A stretch of DNA of 64,000 nucleotides from Rostrohypoxylon terebratum. Taxonomy: Eukaryota; Ascomycota; Sordariomycetes; Xylariales; Hypoxylaceae. Within the stretch, counting starts at the first letter, position 1. Each line of letters begins with the position of its first letter. Where the stretch lies: positions 177,421 to 241,420 of the forward strand of contig MU385902.1 in the NCBI GenBank assembly GCA_022497145.1, in the 5' to 3' direction. Made by a program: the position numbers and the translations under genes. The notes below the pieces were generated by a model, which saw nothing but the letters and a program-made list of their open reading frames with translations, did not search any database and was not told the DNA's origin. This document shows, piece after piece, positions 22,519-33,601 of this stretch.

Positions 22519-23584
22519 GCGACAAAGCGAATCACTATCCACGAGCAGGAGAAGAAGCATAGGAAATGGAGCAAATATAAAAGGAATGGAGATCTCCTAC
22601 TATGTTTAAGTTTTTTTAGTTCCTCAGCTTTCAATCTAAGTATCCAGACTGCACTTGAATATAGAGTCCCATGAAATCTCTTTTACGAACAGAATCGTCA
22701 ACCCTACAGTATTGTTACCTTAAAACCAAGTACCCCAGGGTACGTATCCGCTCTACGAAGTCAGTTAGACAGAAGTAGTAGACGGGTTCGTAACATAGGG
22801 GGTGACAAACATGATGACTGTGAATTGTATAAAGTACCTAGGTCTTAGATAGGTACTTACCTAGGTAGTAGTTGTGGAAAACTAAGTCTTATAAGTTTGA
22901 AAGGTTTATTCTGCGCTCCCTAGTCATTGAGATGTTGGAATCTAAGCAGCTGTAAACAAACACTACCAGTACTTGCGGCAGGTAAGTACATACCTAGATA
23001 CCTACTAGATAGTAGGACCTACCTAGTAGGTGCTCAAATTAGATTAGATCGAGATCGTCTGGGTTTGATCCGCACATTACAGCTGAGGATGTGGTCCAAT
23101 AGAGTTCCTACGTAAAACATAGGACAAGCCACCTGCCGAGGTAGTCCCGTTTCGAAAAACAGACCGGATAGCTGAAAAGAAAAACCTATCACAAGGGTCG
23201 ACGGGAAGAAGGGTGATGAGCAGATCTGATGTCTTTTGGCTGACCAACGCCTCCATCTAGGGGTAGGTACGCAAATGTCGATACATCCTGATATTTGTAC
23301 TATGAAGTAGAACTGAGCGAATGTAGAATTCCGGGGCATTTTGATATGCCGGATAAATAGCGTACTATATATCCCGATAGGTACACTATGCCCGGCAAGG
23401 TAATACCTAGTACTGTATAGTCTCACATCGTTATATCATGCTCTATTCTTCTATCATAATATCGGAGCTACCCCGCTAGGGTGCCCCGCCATCAACGATG
23501 TCATCCATGGATCTTGAAGCTTGAAAACTGTATTCTCTCTTCACTCTTGAAATTTTAATATCGACGCGTATGAATACTTCTTTT

Positions 23585-23592
23585 TATATAAA
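23585..23592 (+). promoter_or_regulatory. TATA box of the DUF89 gene
   Basis: TATATAAA about 80 bases before the start codon at 23673. Confidence 0.45.
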
Positions 23593-23672
23593 GGGAGAAG
23601 CTATCATGGAGACATAATTGTCTTATAAAAAACATCAAGATTCATCTTGGAGTGAAATATCGTCCAGTTGAA

Positions 23673-25467
23673 ATGGAATTCGACACTAAAACCCGTAAGT
23701 CGTGACAGTCTCTCGGACCAAAAAAGCCGCGCCGCTTGTCTTGTTTAGAGTATGCCGGAGTCCAGTCAAAGGGCTAATTATTCATCATCCAGCTCCGTAC
23801 TCGACAAGCGATAAGTCATCCTTCGCTTACATATCTGCTCGAGATCGATGGCCAGTTATAGTAGTGAGTTAATTCTTCGTCAGCTTGCAGTTCTCTTCCT
23901 AAGGGTGGGCGATTAACGTTATATCAAGACGCAAGCCATAGATGATTTATACCGCTCTGTCTCCGAATGCGATGATTCCGAAAAGAGGGATGAGGGGAAG
24001 AAAATTATAGAAGAGCTGTCTCGGCTCAAATATGAACTTCAGCATGATCGACAACTCACGTATGACTTCCACACGATTCGATCATAGTAATCGATTTTCG
24101 TCAAATGTGATCCTATGTTAACGGTCGACTAGTCCGATAAGCGATGATGGCGGCGCCGACGTAGCCTTATATAACCGTGAGCTGGAGCAGTTGGGAACTC
24201 CAAGCTGGTTTAACATACCATGGCTTTTTTGCGAGTGTTATCTCTACAGGTAGGTATCCAGTAGCAATTAAGGGTTCATGAAAATGGGGGTAACCTTATT
24301 CATACTGATGAGAAATAGGCGCCTCAGCACCTCCTTCAAATTGTCAAATCATTGGAAATCCTACGACGTATTCTACCGCCAAAAGATCAAGACCTTTCGG
24401 TCTTCGAGGCCCGCAGTGCTTGAGCTTGCCGCTCGGTATAGGGACTTGGTGACGCAGATTGACCAGGGCAAAAAAACTGGCACTGAGCACGACGAAGCTC
24501 AAAAGATCTTGTTCTTCGAGATGTGCGAAATCTGTTTGTGGGGAAACGCTACCGATCTATCTCTCTTGACCAGTCTCACCTACGAAGACATTCAAAAGCT
24601 ACAAGGATCCGAAGCTAGGAAGGCTTCCGAGAAGAATATCCTCGTTAACGACCTAGCAGCAACGTACGAAGTATTGAAGAAAGCTAAGAACGAAGGTCAA
24701 AAGGAACGCCGAGTGGACATTGTTCTAGACAACGCCGGATTCGAACTATACGTCGATCTTATCCTTGCCGGATACCTGTTATCATCTGGACTTGCTACGC
24801 TCGTCGTTTTGCACCCGAAGTCGATCCCCTGGTTTGTGTCAGACGTTCTGCCGGCCGATTTTGCCGCTCTTCTTAGTGCCTTAGCCGACCCTAAGCGATT
24901 CTACGAGACGCCTTCCGACGATGAGAAATTGCAAAACATTACTCCTCCACCCTTATCTGACAAGGACACTGCCGATCTTAGCTTTCTCTTCCAGGAATGG
25001 GCGCGGATGCACGCTGAGGGGCAGCTTATCATGAGGCCAAATAACTTTTGGACTCACGCCGGCAGTTACTGGAGACTGCCATCTATGGAGAAGGACCTAT
25101 TTGATGATTTGAAGACGAGCGAGGTGGTTATATTCAAGGGCGACTTGAATTATCGGAAGCTCACTGGCGATGTAAGTGTACCCGCCTCTCCTTTTTTTTT
25201 CCTGGTAATGTAACATCTAATGGTGATCGTACATAGGCCGCATGGGATCCATCGACGCCGTTCGTTGAAGCCATCGGCCCTCTGGGCCCTGGTTCGGGGG
25301 TTAATGTACTTGCTCTCCGAACGTGTAAAGCTGACGTCGTCGTGGGATTGAAACCGGGACAGGATGAAGAGATCTGCGCAACAGAAGGTGGCAGCGATGA
25401 AACCGGCGCTAGAAAATGGGCATGGAGCGGCAAGTGGGCAGTCGTGTCCTTCTCGAATGGTAAATGA
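23673..25467 (+). CDS. ARMT1-like damage-control phosphatase (DUF89)
   Basis: Six exons: 23673-23694, 23793-23863, 23929-24059, 24133-24249, 24319-25171, 25237-25467; 475 codons (474 residues), matching the yeast and human subfamily III members of about 440-470. The N-terminal helical part reads SDKSSFAYISARDRWPVI and LGTPSWFNIPWLFCECYLYR; the C-terminal DUF89 fold has the metal-binding region VDIVLDNAGFELYVDL and, later, FKGDLNYRKL. Members are metal-dependent phosphatases acting on sugar phosphates and related damaged metabolites; a carboxyl methyltransferase role has also been claimed. Cytosolic, no targeting signal. The start at 23673 is supported by the conserved first residues (MEFDTKTPPY) which appear only after splicing. 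Confidence 0.88.
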
Positions 25468-25932
25468 TATTCCTATGTATCGCTTAAAGGTTTTGCCGAT
25501 AATACCGGGACCTGATAGGCACTTAATAGACGACACCTTCACTGGGCCAAAGAGCTTTGAACGTTTTATTCCCCATTCATGAATATTACCTAGTGATTAT
25601 GTCAAGTTGTATCTGGAAATCAATGATATTCCAATACCGATGCTGGTGTATCTGAAACCAACCTATACCTTCCCATCGGCCCTTACTCCTCTAGGTAACC
25701 GTAGCCATGACCGTAAATTGCTCTTTCCATTTCGCAGCGGGTATTTATCAAAACCGAACGCCGACATACATACCCATACAAGTACACGCCGTCGCACCAA
25801 TCCGCATTGTCGGAGGCGTTGGTTGACAAGTGCCGCTCACAACAAATATCTCAAGTTCAACAAGGGCTTAGTACCCTGGCGGATCGTGAACCACCCGATC
25901 TTCATCACAATCCACACGACCTCGGCGGCAAA
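25468..25932. other. intergenic between convergent genes
   Basis: Short shared 3' flank; plus-strand frames here are shadows. No gene seen. Confidence 0.6.
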
Positions 25933-26560
25933 CTATTCCTTGACCTCGACAGCCTCGGCCTTGATACCGACGTCGATTCCATCACCGTCCTTTTTATCGA
26001 AGATGATCTTCTTTCCGTTATTGTTGGCTACTATCTTGCCGTCGCTGTCGAAGCCGAACGGAAGTCTTTCGTAGACCCAACGTCCGGCGAAAAAGGCGAC
26101 GACCGCCCAGGCCCAGACAAGCGAGGCGATGCTGAAAGTGATGAAAAGGGTAGGTACGAGGAAGAACGTGGCGATACCGATCCAGAAGAACGAGAATACT
26201 ACGGCGGATATGAGAGAAACGGCGATGGTGGTCACGGCGAAGCCTGTGAAGAGCAGAATAGGCGCAAGGGAGAGCGCGGATTGAAAGGCGACGAAGGACT
26301 AGCGATGGTGAATTGCGGCTCGTTAATTGAATCCATCTAGCTATGACTACTATGACTACCCCAGACAAATGTATCGGGATTCATATGGAAATGCTTACAA
26401 ATAGAACGGGTTTCTCGGTTGCGAAGTCGTGAACTCGATCGTAGGCCTTTTGTCGTGTGGGAGGGCTGGCAACTCGGTCGACTTGGCGTTGTCCATATGC
26501 TAACAGCTCGTTGGCTTTAGCTTTAGCTCTAGCGCTTGAAGAATCATCGCCACCTGCCAT
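25933..26560 (-). CDS. promethin-like multi-span membrane protein
   Basis: Two exons, 26399-26560 and 25933-26298, 100-base intron, phase 0; 175 residues. A polar N-terminus (about 50 residues, SSSARAKAKANELLAYGQRQ) is followed by three to four adjacent hydrophobic segments (LSLAPILLFTGFAVTTIAVS; FFWIGIATFFLVPTLFITFS; LVWAWAVVAFFAGRWVYERL) and an acidic Lys/Asp tail. Clustered hairpins in a small protein with an ER/lipid-droplet look resemble the promethin (LDAF1/LDO) family. That assignment is by pattern only; a generic small membrane protein is the alternative. No signal peptide. Confidence 0.6.
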
Positions 26561-27291
26561 CGTGGAGGTAAGGGAATTATTATATAGATGTCAAACGGGT
26601 ATGTGAGGGTTATCCAAGTTATCGAAGCAGTTCCAAGGTTCCAAGAATTGGAAGTTAAGGTGTTGCTTATCTTAAGACTTTATGTATGTACCTATAGGTA
26701 TGTAAATTTGATAACCTTAAATGTGTGCTACACTGCTACCTATGTTGTAGGTATCGTCTTTAGGACTTTACTAGGTATGTAGGCACGTATGTACCTAGGT
26801 CCTACATAAGGTCCTAGGTCCTAAGATTCAAGTAAAAGATGAAAGCGGGTTTGACGGTTCCTGCCACCATTGGAAAAATGAACTAATGAACTCACCAACG
26901 CCTCAAACTTCCATATACTAGTATATTTGGTACCTAGTAGGTGGAAGCGACGCGGATGTACGTAATTGCGCGCGTCGAAATTGCAAGTTGCCAATTTGGC
27001 AGCGTTACCAAGTAATGACGTTGTTGTGGCTGATGTTGTGGCTCGTCCTGGATTAATCAGGAGTTGCCCCACCTACTTCATAACGATCCCTTTATGAACT
27101 TAGGCATTTCTTCCATCATTCCTCTGAGTTACCCCCAACCTCGAATTCATACATACAGTACCTACCTACCTACGTACCTATATATATGCACGACTCGGAC
27201 TTACCCACGAGCCTTGACGTAATTAATGAAATGATCTGATCATCACTGTTGAAGCTGTTTGCTTACCGTGGGTGGATATCATCAGGATGCA
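26561..27291. other. intergenic
   Basis: No gene seen. Dense in CCTAGGTCCTA palindromes at 26790-26825 and CCTACCTACCTACGTA at 27160-27180. Confidence 0.6.
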
Positions 27292-28548
27292 TCACGGCGG
27301 TACCGAATTCAATTCTCTTAGTTCCAGCTGCGAATTCATATTCATCACGAGCTGGTTGTCTTGAGCTCTCTTATCCTCGATTCGTTTCTGTTGCTCCTCG
27401 AGAGGCAGAAGGCCGAATGCTTCTACGTCTTCGTCCCATTTCCTAACACAGTCGGCATTCCAATTACACCTCTCTACTTCACCATACACCGGGTGGTTGT
27501 ATCGAGGATGTCGGCTCGGCCAATTTGACGCGTGGTAATGGTGTTTGACGAGCGCGCCCCTCGCGTTATGGTTTCCGGAGTCGGAATGGCCTTGACCCGC
27601 AGCAAACGCTTCCACGTCCAAGACCAGGATACCGCCAACAACTTTGGATTCGTCAAGATCGTGGAAGTCATTCCATGTGATGCTTACACCACCGCCCCGC
27701 CTATTCATCTCTTCTAGAACAGCCGCGGTAAATGCGGATGGACCGGTACCGCTAATCACTTCATCAAAGTCGAGAACTACCTCTCCGATTGGGACGTCTT
27801 GCTTCCTAGCGATGTCGCTTAACCAGTCTTTGATATTCTCAACTAACTTCAGCATCACCGGAAGTCGTGGTTTTGCCATGAAAGTCCATTGACAAAACGA
27901 TTGCGACTTCTTCCCAAGGATCTTGTGGTCTCGGAACTGTGGTTGGTCGATCTCAACACCAAGGACCATGTCAACTTCTGACACCTCGTAACGTTCCGGT
28001 ACGAACTTTTGTACGGGCCGGAGTGCTTCGACGTCGATGTCGGCGTAGACGCCCCCTTCCGCGTACATGATGAGGTAGCGGAGAAGGTCCGCTTTAATTA
28101 TTGTCGCGTTGACTGATCGGTATAGGTCAACGATATCCTCGCGGTCGAAGCCGGAAGGCCCGAAATGTTCCTCGACGTAGTTCATGTCATTGCTGTCTGT
28201 CAAGACTTCGTACCTAAATCCCGGATTCTTAGTCGTCCACGTCATGGCTGTCGTAGAATCCCGCTCTTCGAACGAGAAAGGATCAATTTTCCAAGTCTGC
28301 CATATTTTCTTCGGAAAGCTTCTCGGTGGTCTGTATTCGGGAGCTTTTCGTAGGATCGTATTTCTCTTCAATACGCCACTCGGGGTTGGTATTGACGGTA
28401 CTAAATCGATGTTGAGGATCATAAAGAGGACGCACGCGCACGTAATGTATATGGTGATGACCCTCCGCAGCTGAGTCGGGACGCGGTTCCTGAATTTGGC
28501 CGTGGTTGACGCTAATGTCGGCGATAATGGCGATATTGGTGAATTCAT
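27292..28548 (-). CDS. GT32 alpha-1,6-mannosyltransferase (Och1/Hoc1-like)
   Basis: Intronless, 418 residues from the ATG at 28548. Type II topology: about 30 cytosolic residues, one membrane anchor (VITIYITCACVLFMILNI), a stem, then the catalytic domain. The GT32 core is clear: FPKKIWQTWK, later ADLLRYLIMYAEGGVYADID with the DxD metal-binding motif, and a His-containing end (HHYHASNWPS). Such enzymes start or extend mannose outer chains on N-glycans, or modify glycolipids, in the Golgi. It is divergent from the acyltransferase gene at 29601 across about 1 kb, with a lumenal unknown protein beyond. Not necessarily the main Och1; fungi usually carry several GT32 paralogues. Confidence 0.87.
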   Translation of the reverse strand: MNSPISPLSPTLASTTAKFRNRVPTQLRRVITIYITCACVLFMILNIDLVPSIPTPSGVLKRNTILRKAPEYRPPRSFPKKIWQTWKIDPFSFEERDSTTAMTWTTKNPGFRYEVLTDSNDMNYVEEHFGPSGFDREDIVDLYRSVNATIIKADLLRYLIMYAEGGVYADIDVEALRPVQKFVPERYEVSEVDMVLGVEIDQPQFRDHKILGKKSQSFCQWTFMAKPRLPVMLKLVENIKDWLSDIARKQDVPIGEVVLDFDEVISGTGPSAFTAAVLEEMNRRGGGVSITWNDFHDLDESKVVGGILVLDVEAFAAGQGHSDSGNHNARGALVKHHYHASNWPSRHPRYNHPVYGEVERCNWNADCVRKWDEDVEAFGLLPLEEQQKRIEDKRAQDNQLVMNMNSQLELRELNSVPP

Positions 28549-29600
28549 TTTATTGATAAGACAGTATTCAGGAACGGCCCAGGCATGTGCTGTGTGGTTC
28601 GAAGGGCTAAGATGTTGATCTAGGAGGATTATAACCCGACAATGAGTAGGTGTGATGATATATCCGCTGAAGCGAAGCCACACACGGCAAGGATTACGAA
28701 CTGCAACTTCTCGGCTTAAAGCTTAGAGAATGTGCCGAGTCTAGTCGTCTATCCTGAGATATGTGACCCGTGCTAGGGTGCTGGGGGGTTGTTATCGGTG
28801 ACGACGACGCAGCTACGTGCGTGTCGAAGCTCGATCAAGGATTGGTATCAAACCATCCCCCGCAAGTATCTACCAATATTGTACCTACCTACTACCTAAA
28901 GCGACCATTTGTGATCGAGGTTGCACGACAGCCGCCGGAGAACTTGATTCCACCCGGCTCTTATACGATCTTACCGTTCGCTAGACCCAATCACAGTTCA
29001 TTCTTCACCTAATATGTCATAAACGTCACGGGGCCGGCGGGGATAATCGAACTAGCGTTATGGCGTTACCAATATCCCAATATGTGCATTACTCGAAAAC
29101 CTAACTCGGCTCCTCCTATCTGCTTGCAGTATTGGCTTCTTACCTCGGAACCTTCCTATTCAAGTATCATGTCCAGTATCGAAATACTCGAGTCGGAGAA
29201 ATAACCGCGGGACATAGCTTCTTTTCCCTCGAGCGTCACATGTGCGTATGTACCAAATATGCGTACCTCACCTTTTGGAAAGTATCTACTACCCTGTCAT
29301 ATCATACAGGTTTAGCTAACGGACCGAGTTCTCTCCACGTTACATCTTTGTGATTACCCCAACCCATTCACACGGGATCTAGTAGCAATGCAATACCATC
29401 ATTCACCTGATTTCGGACTAGCATTGTGTTATAACGGGTTGCGCTTTTGCAGCTATCCTATAGTCTATTCTGGCACTTGTCGAACACTTCGAAAATGAAC
29501 AACTTGTTACAAAGCTCCCGGATGGATAACAAGTGAGCCGTCTTCAAACACATGCTTGCGAAGTTCAGCACGATCTCTCTATCGAACATCTCATACGAAG
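28549..29600. other. divergent promoter region
   Basis: About 1 kb between the GT32 gene (minus) and the acyltransferase (plus). No gene is supported in it. It would have to hold both promoters. Confidence 0.55.
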
Positions 29601-31106
29601 ATGCCTACCAAATCTCTAGGAGTCTTAGACGTCGGAGAATGGGAAGATATCAAAACTGGCTGGAAACCCGCCTCATCTGGTCAGCCAGTGCGCACAAGAT
29701 TGAGCTCGCCGAAACGATTAATAAAATCCTCCATACCCTATATGTTTCCTCTTAGCTCTTCTACAACAACAGCGTTGGAGAAGCAACGCCCTACAGCTTA
29801 CCTCGACGGCCTCCGTGGATTTGCTGCTTTTCTTGTGTACTGGCATCACCACCAGCTGTGGGCACACCTCGCAACACACCAGACCGAGATATTCGAAGAT
29901 GCCTTTGGATACGAGAAAAGATATCATCTTGCTGCCTTTCACGGCGTACGCACGTTCTTCTCCGGCGGCCACTACGCTGTTTCTACCTTCTTCGTCATTT
30001 CCGGTTACGTGCTGTCAACGAGACCATTAAGTCTCATACATGACCAAGAATATCTTAAACTGGGCGACAATATTGCATCGACACTATTCAGACGATGGTT
30101 GCGACTCTATTTACCGCTCATCGTCGTGACATTCTTGTACATGACTTCGTGGCACGTGTTCGGGCTATGGGTCGTCAACGCTCAGCCGAGGACTAGCTGG
30201 AAGGAAGAAGTACGGTCCTGGTATTTCGAGTTCAAGAATTTCAGCTTCTTATTCAATTCGGGTGGGGAACCTTGGCTCAGCTACCAATTCCACGCCTGGT
30301 CGATCCAGGTTGAATTCAAGGGATCTATCGTCATTTACTGTTGCTTGCTCGCTTTTTCGAGATTGGCTAGGAACGCCCGGCTTTGGTGTCAGATTGCGCT
30401 GATATTCTACTTCATGTACGTGGCGGATGGCTGGTATGCTGCGATGTTCGTATCTGGCACATTTCTTTGCGAAATCGATCTCCTCGCCGCGAAGAATGAG
30501 CTGCCGCGGTCCTTAGACAAGCTACGACCAGCACGGGGTTTCATTTTCCACCATCTTCTTGCGCTGAGCGTATACCTGGGCGGCGTGCCCTCCGTTAATT
30601 CAGACACCCATCGCTTGAGGAATTCTCGAGGATGGTACTACTTATCTTATCTTAAGCCTCAGGCTGTATTCGATTATAAGTGGTTTTACCTATTTTGGGC
30701 GGCGACAATGCTTGTTGCTTCAGTTCCTAGAATCCCTTGGCTTAAGCGGTTCTTCGAGACTCGCTTCTGCCAATATCTTGGGCGCATATCGTTCGGGCTG
30801 TATCTAGTACACGGCCCTGTTCTCTGGACGCTCGGTGACAGGCTGTACACGGCAACTGGGTGGCACGAGGAAGCCCAGCAAGCCCACCTATCTAGGTGGG
30901 TAGATACGCTGAGATTGCCGAAAACAGGGCCGCTCGGCCTCGAGTTGTCTTTCTTAGTGCCACATGTCATTCTCCTGCCCTTCACTCTCTGGCTGGCCGA
31001 GGTTGTCACGAAATTCGTTGACGAACCTAGTGTAAGATTTGCTCGGTGGCTGTATCGGAACCTCTTACCTCGGCCTATCCAAGGCATTGGAAGGGTCAGC
31101 AGGTGA
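29601..31106 (+). CDS. acyltransferase-3 family membrane protein
   Basis: Intronless, 501 residues from the first in-frame ATG. After an N-terminal tail of about 70 residues comes AYLDGLRGFAAFLVYWHHHQ, the hallmark first segment of the acyltransferase-3 (OafA/YrhL-like) family with its conserved Arg and His residues. About ten hydrophobic segments follow, including YAVSTFFVISGYVLS, FRRWLRLYLPLIVVTFLYM and YLGRISFGLYLVHGPVLW. Members O-acylate sugars, peptidoglycan or lipids using acyl-CoA across a membrane. In filamentous ascomycetes this family is large and includes genes induced on hard surfaces. Its place beside a glycosyltransferase suggests modification of a surface glycan; the substrate is unknown. 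Confidence 0.87.
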   Translation: MPTKSLGVLDVGEWEDIKTGWKPASSGQPVRTRLSSPKRLIKSSIPYMFPLSSSTTTALEKQRPTAYLDGLRGFAAFLVYWHHHQLWAHLATHQTEIFEDAFGYEKRYHLAAFHGVRTFFSGGHYAVSTFFVISGYVLSTRPLSLIHDQEYLKLGDNIASTLFRRWLRLYLPLIVVTFLYMTSWHVFGLWVVNAQPRTSWKEEVRSWYFEFKNFSFLFNSGGEPWLSYQFHAWSIQVEFKGSIVIYCCLLAFSRLARNARLWCQIALIFYFMYVADGWYAAMFVSGTFLCEIDLLAAKNELPRSLDKLRPARGFIFHHLLALSVYLGGVPSVNSDTHRLRNSRGWYYLSYLKPQAVFDYKWFYLFWAATMLVASVPRIPWLKRFFETRFCQYLGRISFGLYLVHGPVLWTLGDRLYTATGWHEEAQQAHLSRWVDTLRLPKTGPLGLELSFLVPHVILLPFTLWLAEVVTKFVDEPSVRFARWLYRNLLPRPIQGIGRVSR

Positions 31107-32188
31107 AGAATGATATCAAGACGTGCATTGCGGTTTCATTGCAGGAAACGCTCTTATACGACAGGCTAGGTTTCCCCATATCCGGTGCCTAGTTTCCGGT
31201 CCTAGAGAAAAAGAAAATGAAAAGAAAAAGACGATAATCAAATATACCTATCCAACATTAACTCTAGGTTAAATCGGTGATCTGCCGGGAGTGTTCTGTT
31301 TGTAGTATCGTCGTCCTGATCTTGCGCCACCAACAGGTCCAGAAAAGTCCTAGACAAGCTTCGTACGGTACAATTTGACCAGTAGTTGGAGAAATATCCC
31401 TAAACAGGCAAGTATCCGAATCCACTGCAGCACTGCAGTGTTGCCCGATGTTAAGGGGGTGGAGGGGGGTAAGGGGTACAATTAACCCCTGTCGTCTTGC
31501 CGTCGCTCGAAGCTTGATTCTCGATGCCGGGATAGATTGCGGGGAGGCCGTACAGAAGCACATGTCAAATTCCAAAGTCAAAAGCGACGATAATATTGAC
31601 ATCGACGCTGACTCCCTGGATGATGGAGGGTTATCTTACTTTTTTAATCAATCAATTTCACGAGGATCCTAGCATAAGTCCGTGCTTGTCGAATCTTGGA
31701 TATCATGTGTCACAACCTACACAGAAAATTCACCTCCTCGAGGAAGTAGTACTAGGTTACCTAGTTGCTAGGTAATTATAAGGTACAAGGGAGGTATATT
31801 TCGTATATCCTTCAGGACCCATAGTACCACGCAAATGTATTATGTAGGTACTATCACAATGCATGCGATCCGAGGTCGATCCCGCATATTTGGTGGTCTA
31901 CAGCAGCCCATGAAGAGCCCCCCCCCAAGTACAAGAGTAATAGGATGTGGCTGGATATATGTACAAATCCACCCTATGTACCTACCTACTTCATTGCATT
32001 ATGTCACCAATCACCTCATAACAATCACCTACCAGGTACTAGTCCGTCTAGAATTGACAGTAACACTCAAGTATGTATCTTGACGGAAGAATGTAGCTGC
32101 TAGCAACAGCCTTCGTATCATCACCCAACCCTACAGATGCGAGAATACCGCCTTTGAAGGCAAAGAACAGACACCCCGTACCCGCAAT
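31107..32188. other. intergenic
   Basis: About 1.1 kb between two co-oriented genes. No gene supported. A-rich stretch at 31206-31240 may mark the acyltransferase 3' end. Confidence 0.55.
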
Positions 32189-33601
32189 ATGCTATTGAAG
32201 GAGTTTAGGCGCTTGGTTCTTCTTGTCATTCCTCTATCTTTGTTTTCTTATGCGACTGTCCGGTGTCTTCAGGGCCGGTCTCCTAGTTCCTATCCTATAG
32301 CGAACTGGATACAGAAATTACCGTCAGCCAACCGTATCTCCGGAACACAGCCTGGGCAACACATTCTCGATGAACAGGATATTTTAGAAAGTAACAACAC
32401 AAGCAATGAAATCTCGGAAGCACCACCACCAAATAGTGGTGTTAGCGATCCGTCCGAATTGAACTTTCGACACACGCACACACGACTCCTTTCAGCATCG
32501 ACATTAGATAGAAAATATTTCAAGATCAAATTCGGCGACAAACTGGCTATAAATCCCAATATCATACCACATCCTCTCCTTAAGAGAATCTGGACTATCG
32601 TAGCGAATCATTATGACATACTAGACGATGGAATACCGACAGACTTTGTTGAATTGGCATGTGACGCCGCATTCAATGAAGAAAGCACCGAACTCAGTTG
32701 CCTTTTCCCGCCTATCCCATTGCCTGTGGCTGCAACCGGTTCAGGGAAATGCGAAGGGGAGCTCGAGTATGCGAGCCTAAACGTCGGCCCTCACGATGCT
32801 CGCGTGCTCTATGGCCCCCGTACCCCATTTATCATATACGGGAGCAATTCGCAGGTGACTTGCTTTGGACAATGGATCCAGGACTTCGGTGTTCTCATGA
32901 ATTGGAATGGCGATTCCGGCGCGAAGGATGCAAGTTCTAACCCGGAGGGTCGGGAGCAAGAAGCTCCTTTCCAGCTAGGGACCGAACTTCGCCGCCCGCT
33001 ACCTTACTCCCCGATGGAAAAGAACTGGTTCTTGTTCTGGGATCCCGATGGCCAGATGTATGCGCATTATGATATTGCGCCCAGGCGAGTATTCGCAAAA
33101 ATAGATGCAGACGGCTCAGCAGGACCGGACTTAGCTCCTTTAGCAGCTGCGAGTGACGATAAGTGTATGGAAGGATACATGCCGAAGCCAGGGCCGGTAC
33201 ACGAGTCTGTTCACCAAGCTACGAACTCCTTATCTATCACCATGTGTCGACGGTCGGATCCCAACTGTTCACCAAGCGATGCCAACACGTTTCTCTTTAC
33301 AGTATTCCAACACAAAACCTTCCACAATTTCCATAGTGTGTATGAACCATATGTTCTAGTCTTTCGGCGGCGAGCGCCGTTTCAAGTTTATGGTGTATCT
33401 CAGAGGCCTTTTTGGGTTCACGGCCGCGACTCTCGGGATCAAATGTTCTATGTCACGTCTATAAGCTGGAAGGAGCGCGGTCAGAAGTACCACGGCTACT
33501 TGGATGATATACTCTTCCTAAATTTTGGGATCGAAGATCGGGATACCGCTGGAATTGACGTCCTGGCTGGCGATTTACTTACCGAGCTGAACCTTTGCTA
33601 G
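32189..33601 (+). CDS. type II membrane / lumenal protein, unidentified
   Basis: Intronless, 470 residues. Short basic N-terminus, one hydrophobic anchor at residues 9-27 (LVLLVIPLSLFSYATVRCL), a Ser/Pro-rich stem to about 110, then a globular domain of about 350 residues. Conserved-looking elements are ARVLYGPRTPFIIYGSNS, CFGQWIQDFGVLMNW, NWFLFWDPDGQMYAHYDIAP, and a Cys pair region MCRRSDPNC. The layout (anchor, stem, beta-rich domain with Trp/Asp-rich strands) is that of a Golgi glycan-processing enzyme, possibly of a beta-propeller glycosidase or transferase fold. I do not recognise a named family. The two upstream neighbours (GT32, acyltransferase-3) fit such a role. Confidence 0.75.
   Translation: MLLKEFRRLVLLVIPLSLFSYATVRCLQGRSPSSYPIANWIQKLPSANRISGTQPGQHILDEQDILESNNTSNEISEAPPPNSGVSDPSELNFRHTHTRLLSASTLDRKYFKIKFGDKLAINPNIIPHPLLKRIWTIVANHYDILDDGIPTDFVELACDAAFNEESTELSCLFPPIPLPVAATGSGKCEGELEYASLNVGPHDARVLYGPRTPFIIYGSNSQVTCFGQWIQDFGVLMNWNGDSGAKDASSNPEGREQEAPFQLGTELRRPLPYSPMEKNWFLFWDPDGQMYAHYDIAPRRVFAKIDADGSAGPDLAPLAAASDDKCMEGYMPKPGPVHESVHQATNSLSITMCRRSDPNCSPSDANTFLFTVFQHKTFHNFHSVYEPYVLVFRRRAPFQVYGVSQRPFWVHGRDSRDQMFYVTSISWKERGQKYHGYLDDILFLNFGIEDRDTAGIDVLAGDLLTELNLC

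Larger units (their letters stand above)
20747..23672. other. intergenic, promoter-rich and AT-rich
   Basis: Carries the GATA palindrome at 21197-21224. From about 21480 to 22400 the DNA is AT-rich with repeated CCTAGGACCTAGG palindromes. An open frame at 21844-22152 has no recognisable product and I do not call it. An inverted/direct repeat lies at 22451-22518. Confidence 0.55.
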
